This document shows, one piece after another, positions 45,108 to 51,640 of a DNA stretch of 51,640 nt; position 1 is the stretch's first letter; every line of letters starts with the position of its first letter. The stretch spans positions 1 to 51,640 of the forward strand of contig JNDT01002244.1 in assembly GCA_000697055.1 (NCBI GenBank). Direction: 5' to 3'. The notes below the pieces were generated by a model. The model saw only the letters and a list, made by a program, of their open reading frames with translations, ran no database searches and had not been told where the DNA came from. Source of the stretch: Saksenaea vasiformis B4078 (taxonomy: Eukaryota > Mucoromycota > Mucoromycetes > Mucorales > Saksenaeaceae). The position numbers and the translations under genes are program-made.

Positions 45108-46283
45108 AGTAGAGATAAGTTACTATCTTACGCACTCTATGACTATGATCAGTGTTGAGAATTGTCACTGGCATTGTACTCGTATGCGGATAATGGTCCA
45201 TCGAACGCAATTCCACGCAATTATTGTACATATTCGTTAAACACTTCGCACTTGGAAATGTGCCGTCGTAACCGTTTCTATCTCCAAACGAGGAAAACAC
45301 TGGATTTGCTATCCCCATTATATTAGAAACTCCATCCAGACTCCCCGCTGTTCTTCTGTCACAATTCGTTTGGAATTACGTTAGCTAAGTCATAACAGGG
45401 AAAATGTCGTGTCGAGTAGTACAAGGTCCAAATAAAGAGATGCGTACTGCACGACGTACTCATTAGAAAACCAGCTAACAAATATCAGCAAGATATACCG
45501 TAACAGGCGATGATGCTCACCGATGGTTCGAGAAAATGGACCAGGTCCTATTCCGGAATGGAAGCAGCTACGCATCATATTCATCAACTCTCGAGATACT
45601 GCTCCGCGGTGAGAAAGTATCGCAGGAAATTCTTCGGATAAGGGGCGCTGTAGATTTTTGATAATTTCATTGTCATGTCCCAAGTATGATCGAATGCACC
45701 GTTTGCATTGATATCTATACGACATGATATAGAAATTGTCGTGCACATCGAAAACTTTCTTGCAATTGGTCTGTCTGCCCAGCCACGTACGCGAAAACCT
45801 CCAGAGCATTGAGGGCACTTGAAATCCTTGATGAGCAGATGGACTAGCCACACAAATACGCGGGGATAGTAAAGCGGTGAAGGGTCCAATCTTGTTTGGC
45901 CACGGAGAGCAAAATACGGACTAGGTGGTGTCACCCAATAACTCTGATTCTGATAGCACTTGGGAATCGTTTTAGGCGATTGTTCCATTTCCTGCTTTAG
46001 TCTATCTCGCAAGCTAGCCAGGTACTGAACGTGTAGCGATCCATCTGACGCCTCGTCATTACTGTTGTCTTCGCTTGAAGTAAGTCCTTCTGGATTTGAT
46101 TGCGTTTCTTCCATGGAAGCCAATTCCATTCTATTGACTTCATCAGACGAGCCGGCTGTTAACCGTTAGCATTAATATGTATTTCACGAGAGTTTAACAG
46201 AAACACATACACATAGTGAGACCAGATGTTGAAGCCGAAGGTGTTGGATCTTGCTGAGATGGCTGGCTTTGATTGCAATCCAT
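45108..46283 (-). pseudogene. DUF6729-type transposon-associated protein, single-base frameshift
   Basis: Exon 1 starts MDCNQSQPSQQDPTPSASTS at 46283 and ends at a GTATGT donor near 46213. After TTAACAG near 46160 the frame gives SSDEVNRMELASMEE, then QSYWVTPPSPYFALRGQTRL, YYPRVFVWLVHLL, FKCPQCSGGFRVRGWADRP. Near 45755 one base is missing. The next frame continues VFDVHDNFYIMSYRYQCKRC, EEFPAILSHRGAVSRELMNM and MRSCFHSGIGPGPFSRTIGE. Further down (45318-45110) come NPVFSSFGDRNGYDGTFPSA and TILNTDHSHRVRKIV. This succession (W-x-P-x-PYFALRG, CPxC, RY.C..C, EFPAIL.HR, SSFGDxNGY, DHS..V.K) is that of DUF6729-containing proteins abundant in transposon-rich fungal genomes. The biochemical role is unknown to me. 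The lost base sits next to a TTTT run, so an assembly error is possible. The extreme 3' end is not resolved. Confidence 0.62.
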
Positions 46284-46668
46284 TATAATTATAAAAAAAA
46301 ATTTACAGATTAGAGTCAAAAGGTGGACGCTATATAAGCTATTTCTATGTCCGTTTTGTTACTTTATATGGTAGGGCTGCGACCCAAAAAGGACCGATTG
46401 TTACGGTCAACAAACTTTTAATATCCGCACTTTGTTCTAAAGAGATGATTGGGGTAGCGGATACTCCGCACTTTGTTCTAGAGCTGTCATTCGCTCAAAT
46501 TGGTCCAGGCATACTGCCAGCCGCCAAGCATTGCAAGTCGGGGTTACAACAATCGGGGTTCGACCATAAGTGCGGAAAAGGGGGGCGGTGCAGTGTGCGA
46601 CACGACCCTGTGTCCTTCTTTCCTTCTTTTGTGAGCTAACATTCTGTCCACTCCTATCATAACACTCC
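46284..46668. other. intergenic region with a 16-bp direct repeat
   Basis: The sequence tccgcactttgttcta occurs at 46424-46439 and again at 46465-46480, 41 bases apart, with AG or GAG following. The remainder up to the next ATG is GC-richer (aaaaggggggcggtgcag near 46576) and may be promoter. The repeat could mark an insertion footprint or paired regulatory sites. Confidence 0.45.
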
Positions 46669-47718
46669 ATGACGACCATTCCTTCCGTTGAAACTGATAA
46701 GGCTGCACCTTCTGCCACACCTACGTCAACAACAGCCGATGAGAAACAACCAGATGAAGACCTTGGTGCCAGTTCATCGGAAGTGGAGGAACTCAAACGG
46801 GAATTAGAGAAAGTGAATGAAGCTATTGAACGTTTGAGGAAGGAAACTACAACCGAAGCAGACCGAAAACACGAACTGCAGAATGAATTTGAAGAAGCTC
46901 GACGTACTTGCCAGGCACGAGAGATGGAGTACTCCCAAATCGAGCACAGTTTCTTTGAACACACACGCGCTGTCCGTGCTACCGATGATGACCTTTCGAC
47001 AATTCGTGATTCATTCAAGTTACTAAAGTACTCCATCACGCGTATGATCATGACACTGAACAAAAAAGCAGATCGGAGGAAAGCAACAGAGAAGTTCGTA
47101 GCCAACTGGCCTCGTCTGGCTATTGTGGAACCAAATATGGAACTAGAACCACCACAAATCAACCTATTATCGGAAAAACTAATTCATGAACATCTCGCGC
47201 AGGCGATTTTCCGGTGCCCGATCTATCCTGGATTACCTGTCAACGATGCTTTCTCTTCTCTTTCCCGTTGGCTTGTTGATCATGAATCTCAGTTCTCTGT
47301 TCGCTTGAGACAACAGATGGCGGCAATTGTAGCAAAGGGTGCGAAAGACAACGAATTGCATCAAGCAGCCCAAGCAGAGAAACGGCGAATCGTGGATAAG
47401 ATCTACAGCGAGCTTGCTGATGTTTATCATCCTTTTATGCGTGACAACGATGCGGCGGTGGATGAGGAAAAGAGATACTCCAGTAAAATTACGGAAATCG
47501 TCGACAAGGCAATGAAGCTGACAATTGCCATGCGCGGTCAGGAAGTAGATATATCCATGTTAGACATTGAGGAAGGGGCACAAAAGTTCGACGAGGAAAC
47601 GATGGTGGATGTCAAGGGGAAGACATCTGGGACTGTGCGACTTTGTATCTGTCCTGCATTTGTCGGTCATGATGGTGAACATGGTTTTGTGGAAAAAGCC
47701 AAGGTTGTTGTAGCTTAA
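46669..47718 (+). CDS. coiled-coil protein of unknown function
   Basis: Uninterrupted 349-codon ORF. The start follows a T/C-rich leader, and the first 35 residues are Thr/Pro/Ser-rich and acidic. Residues about 36-110 (EVEELKRELEKVNEAIERLR) are a strong heptad coiled coil. A mixed globular part (KYSITRMIMTLNKKADRRKA; AIFRCPIYPGLPVNDAFSSL) follows, then a second helical part and a hydrophobic C-terminal strand region (VRLCICPAFVGHDGEHGFVE). I do not recognise a named family. No signal peptide or membrane segment. It is one of only two intronless full-length genes I could support in the window's gene set being considered here, the rest being spliced; clean codon use suggests a real protein. 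The AIG1-like GTPase follows on the same strand after 122 bp. Confidence 0.75.
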   Translation: MTTIPSVETDKAAPSATPTSTTADEKQPDEDLGASSSEVEELKRELEKVNEAIERLRKETTTEADRKHELQNEFEEARRTCQAREMEYSQIEHSFFEHTRAVRATDDDLSTIRDSFKLLKYSITRMIMTLNKKADRRKATEKFVANWPRLAIVEPNMELEPPQINLLSEKLIHEHLAQAIFRCPIYPGLPVNDAFSSLSRWLVDHESQFSVRLRQQMAAIVAKGAKDNELHQAAQAEKRRIVDKIYSELADVYHPFMRDNDAAVDEEKRYSSKITEIVDKAMKLTIAMRGQEVDISMLDIEEGAQKFDEETMVDVKGKTSGTVRLCICPAFVGHDGEHGFVEKAKVVVA

Positions 47719-47840
47719 AAAAAAAACGATGTCCCCATTATTCATAGTCCGCGTGTAACAACTTTACCATTAATGCTCCACCATGTTCTTCTTTTTTCCT
47801 ATTTTCTTGTTGATCTATACAATATAACCCCAAGTAATCT

Positions 47841-49081
47841 ATGGACAAATCCGAAACCTTAAAATCATTTCGATTGATACCAGAGCATGAGCCTACATCT
47901 TATTGCAACAGCGTGCATCCAAACTATCCGTTGACGAATAGTCCTACCGCCTTGCGCAGATCTGAAACAGGGACTGAAGCTTCATTTTATTTTCGACGGA
48001 CACCATCATCAACATCCAGTTGCAGTCAAAGCTCTAGTCAATTACGGAGAAATGGAAGCAATCATACTCAAGACTCTCGGCAAATGGATGACTACGTTAA
48101 TTTAGCACCCGCCATTGTATCCCCTCCTCTTCAGCCCAGCCCATCCTTTTCAAGTGCTCGTCAGGATTCCATTGCTTCGGACAAATCAGAATACTGGTTC
48201 TCCAACAGTTTTTTATATAGTGGTGATCACAATGATGCCCCTATGCCACATTATGTTCTCGTACCGCTCGGCAAGGTGTGTGCACCGGTTTTACAAGACG
48301 ACATACTAAAATCAATATCCTTCCTTTGTCGTATGACTAGACGGGCGACGGAAAGTCAAGCTTGTTGAACACCATGTTCGGCTATGATGAGTTCAAGGCA
48401 GCTTCCAGTGCAAGAGTACGGTATTGAGGACGGTCCTTCTTCTCTACTAAAGTTCCTACGTCAAATAGTCAGTTACAAGTAGTATTTCCGAAAGGACAGG
48501 TGTTTGGAATGTGGCGAAAGGTGATGCAGTAATCACAGTAGCAGATACCCCGGGCTTTGGTGACTCTGATGGACGAGACGGCATGTTCCAAGGACAAATC
48601 AAAGAATATATCGAAGATCTGAGCGATCGATTAGGCATTGACGCATTTTTACTGGTATTTAAGTACAATTCATCCAGGTCAGCGCTTAAGCCGATGACAA
48701 CAATGATACTAAATCAGCCTGTTCATTAGAGTTATGTCTGTGCTCCAACAATTCGCTGACATGATGAAAGATACAAAGCCAGGTTGGTGGGAACACGTCA
48801 TTCTAGTGTTTACTCGCGTTGATTACAGCGCTGTGCAAAAACCGCAAATGACGAGCAAAAAGCTGTACATCACCACAGAATTGGTCGAGAAGATCAAGTC
48901 GAAGTTTAACCTGGCTACGGCACCTCCTGTTGTCTTTGTAAGCTCAGCGACCCAGATACAATGTGCATTTCTAGCTGGAACAGGGGACTGTGATTGTAAT
49001 GCAGCGCACAAGCATAAAGTTGATAAAATGCGACTGTTAAAGAGAGCAATCGCTTCCCGCGCCGAGTTCGGACGCTGGTAA
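47841..49081 (+). CDS. AIG1/GIMAP-like GTPase
   Basis: Four exons (47841-48275, 48341-48415, 48469-48677, 48730-49081), 356 aa. The first 130 residues are Ser/Thr/Pro-rich and probably disordered. The G domain then has G1 LVPLGKTGDGKSSLLNTMFG (the P-loop is split by intron 1 after GK), G3 ITVADTPGFGDSDGRDG, and G4 ILVFTRVDYS (TxxD variant). GTGDCDCNAAHKHKVDKM and LLKRAIASRAEF form the C-terminal helix. The phrase DTPGFGDSDG plus 'TRVD' is typical of AIG1/GIMAP-type GTPases, which often act at membranes. No membrane anchor is visible. Each intron restores frame at a conserved motif. A subfamily role in fungi is not known to me. Confidence 0.8.
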
Positions 49082-50339
49082 ATAAAGCTGACAGTACTTT
49101 GAGAAGGGAGACATGACCGATGTACACCCCAAAGACAGCAAACAGTGTGACTTAGAGGATTTTTCTTATGATTTCGCATTTATTCGAAATTATTCGACGT
49201 TACTTCCGCACGAGTTGTGCACTTTGAAGTATGTCTTTTTATATTCATTTAACGCTAGGGTTTTGCTTATCACACTCTTCCATGTTACGTTTGTGTCATT
49301 GATAGCTTCAATTATGTGAGATAAAAGATAGAACTCGGCTGCTTGGTATTAGAGATAGGCTCGTTTAGTTGACAGTAAAAAGCGTCCCCACACTTTTACT
49401 ATTATCTATCTCGTCGTTTTTCTGATCTCCTGTCAGTTTAATCGATCGGCCAGGTCTTGTGTCGTACACGAAAATTGATTGTTAGTAACAATGATACCTG
49501 TCAGACGGAGTGACAGACTCTGAAATAACACCGCTGAATAGTTGCGAATATGGAAACTTTTTTAGACTACAAATACTAGGAACGAAGCCAAAATAAACAT
49601 CATCTTTCATTTTCACTTTTAACTTATTTGCTAATCGTTATCCTTGATCTCTGGTGGGTTTGACCTTTGCAGGAAGACAACCCAGATCAAGCGCACTCTT
49701 GAATATGACACTTGTAATGATGTCGCATTCGCCACTGAGCGGAATTCGTTGAAGACAGATCCGGACGCCGAACCAAAACACGACAGCACCGACAACACTC
49801 ACGCCACATTATTTTTAGACATTACATCATAGACAGTGGAGGATGGTCGTGTCTCATCGGAACGTCCGAAAGTTTAGTAAATGCTGCGTGTTCGCACATC
49901 ACACGTCATTTCTTTCAAACGACCCCTTCTAAATAAAATGAGTGCGTCCTCTTTAGAAACGTTTATGCTATTGTACAGCGGCGATCATTTCAATCGATCA
50001 TATTCCTTCGAACATCGGTGGCCGCTCAAACGTTGTATATTTATTCATCATCTTTCGATTCGGAAAACAATTTCATATCTACAAAACTTCTGGACGTCCG
50101 CCAGTGGCGCAACAACGTATCGATCATCTTGTAGTTATTTTTATTAACTTTTAGCAGCAGTTGATCCGATCTTCAACAGTATAAATATCCCTTCAACTTA
50201 GACAAAATAAAGCACAACTTATGCGGTCATATTTTATACTTTACCTGTTTACCTTTGATCCCCAGTGGGTTTGACCAGAGTGCGTTGCTGGAAGAAATCC
50301 TAGATCAAGGCCATTTACGAAGACGACAATGATCCGAAA
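49082..50339. repeat. older, diverged LTR-like repeat copies
   Basis: Two diverged related segments are visible. About 49570-49725 has 'aaaataaacatcat ... gttatccttgatctctggtg, ggtttgacc ... agatcaag ... gatgtcgcatt'. About 50180-50340 has 'tataaatatccc ... aaaataaagcac ... ctttgatccccagtgggttt, gacca ... agatcaagg ... aatgtcgcatt'. Both resemble the 3' parts of the better units that follow. The first 480 bases after the GTPase stop hold no recognisable gene. Confidence 0.5.
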
Positions 50340-50615
50340 GAATGTCGCATTGTAACACTCACCTCTTTTGGCACCAAGTTACACGATCGCTCAAGGATCC
50401 CAACATGGCAATCCTGCTGCTCATCGGCCTTCCTCCAAAACAGTACACATCTCCAAGACAGCTCCAACATGATTCCTTTTGGTAGTAGACCACCGAGCCG
50501 ATTACATAATAGACACAATAGAATAGAATATAAAAAGGGCCATTTGCGCAACAATAAAAGACATCTATCATCCTCGAGTGATCTTGTGCAGTTATTTCAG
50601 ATCCAGGTTTGATAC
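50340..50615 (+). repeat. LTR-like unit 1 of a tandem pair
   Basis: Begins gaatgtcgcattgtaacac and runs to gtttgatac. Internal landmarks, in order: cttcctccaaaacagta, gattacataa, the TATA-like tataaaaaggg (50529-50539), caataaaag, atcatcctcgagtgatct, gttatttcagatccagg. Each has a counterpart in the next unit about 275-300 bp downstream. TATA box followed by AATAAA-like signal is the usual promoter/polyA order of an LTR, but no TG...CA ends or flanking duplication were found. Confidence 0.5.
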
Positions 50616-50950
50616 GATGTCGCATCGTTGCACTCGATCTCCACTTTTGGTAGTCAGTAACACAACGGATCGAAGTCTCTACAAGGCAACTTCCTTTTGT
50701 CTCTTGGCCGTCTTCCAAAAGCATAAACTTCCCCAAGGACATATCGCGCATGAATCCGTTGAAGAACTATTCCTTTTGAGATAGAACAACTATAAACGAT
50801 TACATAAGAATAGGCCTGATTAGAAAATATAAAAAGGGAACATCGTTGGATAATAAAGCATCATCATTCTTCTTCTGTTATTCTATTGCTTCGTCTATCA
50901 TCCTCTGGTGGTCTTGTTCGGTTATTTCAGATCCGGGATCGATACGACAA
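50616..50950 (+). repeat. LTR-like unit 2 of a tandem pair
   Basis: Begins gatgtcgcatcgttgcac. Carries cgtcttccaaaagcataa, gattacataag, tataaaaaggg (50828-50838, 299 bp after that of unit 1), aataaagcatcatc, atcatcctctggtggtct and gttatttcagatccggg. It ends in gatacgac, running directly into (CGACAA)4 at 50945-50968, about 20 bp from the 3' end of the tRNA-Gly gene. Confidence 0.5.
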
Positions 50951-50968
50951 CGACAACGACAACGACAA
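50945..50968 (+). repeat. (CGACAA)4 hexanucleotide repeat
   Basis: Four perfect CGACAA copies between LTR-like unit 2 and the tRNA gene terminator. Could be the 3' tail of a retroelement or a simple microsatellite. Confidence 0.8.
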
Positions 50969-50969
50969 G

Positions 50970-50989
50970 AAAAAAATTTTCTACAAAAA
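50970..50989 (-). terminator. Pol III terminator of tRNA-Gly
   Basis: On the minus strand, T5 (50989-50985) and T7 (50976-50970) lie just 3' of the tRNA, as expected for RNA polymerase III termination. Confidence 0.85.
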
Positions 50990-50990
50990 T

Positions 50991-51060
50991 GCGCGAACCG
51001 GGAATCGAACCCGGGCCCTTCGCGTGGCAGGCGAAGATTATACCACTTAACCATCCGCGC
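50991..51060 (-). tRNA. tRNA-Gly (anticodon GCC)
   Basis: The minus strand folds into a cloverleaf of 70 nt plus an A discriminator at 50990. The acceptor stem GCGCGGA pairs with TTCGCGC (one G-T pair). The D arm with the A-box is TGGTTAAGTGG. The anticodon stem-loop CTTCGCCTGCCACGCGAAG has anticodon GCC. The T arm with the B-box is GGTTCGATTCC between CCGG and CCGG. No intron. Overall close to the eukaryotic tRNA-Gly(GCC) consensus. T-runs for Pol III termination follow. Confidence 0.97.
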
Positions 51061-51640
51061 TTCGATGTTCGAATACATTGTATGTAGAATTTTCTGGCCT
51101 TATCCAAGAAGGTCAAAATATCTGTCTTTTTGGGCATTTGTACAGTAATTTTGGTTACTTTGTTCTTATTATTTAGTAATTTTTCTTTGCTTTGTTCGAT
51201 CATCCTGTAAAATGTTAATGTCAATGACTCATGATGAGATCGGCACAAACGAATATGTTCGAACATCTGAATATTCGAATATATTCGAATATTTAGTAGG
51301 ATATTCATATTCGTTTGTCAAAAGGAAGAATATATTCGTATTCATTCGAATATTTTTAAGAATATTTGTATTCATTCGTTTATTCGTATGTGAGATCATA
51401 ACATGATTCATTGAGTTCTAAGTTCTATTAATCATCGCAATCTCGGCATACAAATTAAGCAAAAATATATAGAAGACAGGCAGCCATGAGTGCGCTATAA
51501 TTGCCGAACTCATTCCAGAAGTCGCATTGTTCAAGTTAATTAGCATAATTGCAATGTTTATTGTAAGAAGACAAAATGGTAACAAAAAAGAACGGCACTA
51601 AAATAAAGAACAGCACTGAAAAAGAGAAAGGAGCAGTAGA
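51061..51640. other. tRNA upstream region and window end, with AT-rich TATTCGAA-type repeats
   Basis: 51245-51390 is packed with variants of ATATTCGAAT and TATTCGTATTC in both orientations (for example gaatattcgaatatattcga near 51268), a self-complementary AT-rich cluster. The rest holds no recognisable gene; short ORFs across the repeat are chance. Confidence 0.6.

Noticed and set aside
44639..45112. 157-codon plus-strand ORF
   Set aside because: Opposite strand to two element genes, its end is antisense to the DUF6729 tail, no recognisable domain.
46437..47162. 241-codon minus-strand ORF
   Set aside because: Largely antisense to the coiled-coil gene; Ser-rich composition is typical of a mirrored charged coiled coil, and no motif is present.
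50941..50970. CRISPR-like array
   Set aside because: The (CGACAA)4 tract is a simple repeat with no spacers; nothing else in the window has repeat-spacer structure.
50922..51308. ORFs running across the tRNA-Gly gene and hexanucleotide repeat
   Set aside because: The region is a tRNA plus simple repeats; the ORFs are chance.

Overview
The window looks like a contig from a filamentous fungus, most likely Mucoromycota (Mucorales-like). Genes carry many short GT-AG introns of about 50-80 bp, intergenic DNA is AT-rich with T/A runs, and several proteins are of fungal type: an Ssr4-like SWI/SNF-RSC subunit, Rictor, a long-chain-base phosphatase and a large secreted catalase. All exon maps below were assembled by hand from reading frame, splice sites and family motifs.

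Layout. 1-1.9 kb: decayed mobile DNA on the minus strand, a second Fanzor-like fragment cut by the window edge and a Tc1/mariner-like pseudogene. 2.7-10.2 kb: Ssr4-like gene, then a 14-exon Rictor gene (TORC2). 10.2-14.9 kb: gene-poor, with unidentified exon-like remnants. 14.9-37.3 kb: a housekeeping block with an SR-rich SCI1-like protein (-), peroxisomal Lon (+), ACBD6-like (-) and DPH6-like (+) genes sharing a 102-bp promoter, a LITAF-domain protein (+), UDP-glucose dehydrogenase (+), sphingoid-base-phosphate phosphatase (-), mitochondrial PP2C of the Ptc7 type (+) and secreted large-subunit catalase (-). 37.3-46.3 kb: an accessory island with a 1.56-kb element bounded by 24-bp inverted repeats and holding a broken GCM/FLYWCH-like zinc-domain gene, a multi-exon Fanzor (eukaryotic TnpB/OMEGA nuclease) candidate, and a DUF6729-type transposon-associated gene. 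46.7-49.1 kb: a coiled-coil protein and an AIG1/GIMAP-like GTPase. 49.5-51.6 kb: tandem decayed LTR-like units ending beside a tRNA-Gly(GCC) gene, then an AT-rich TATTCGAA-type repeat.

Most notable. The Fanzor candidate at 41.2-44.5 kb keeps all three RuvC motifs and a zinc ribbon, and reads through apart from one base in a T-run. The neighbouring DUF6729 gene is likewise broken by a single base next to a homopolymer, so both may be intact in the organism. GC-AG introns recur in three genes. The catalase active-site signature is split by a 10-nt micro-exon. The PTC7 gene has a stop-free in-frame intron, recalling the retained PTC7 intron of yeast.

The housekeeping genes do not form one pathway. 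Several concern lipid or peroxisome/oxidant biology (Lon, ACBD6-like, LCB phosphatase, catalase) and signalling (Rictor, PP2C), but nothing suggests more than ordinary fungal gene order.
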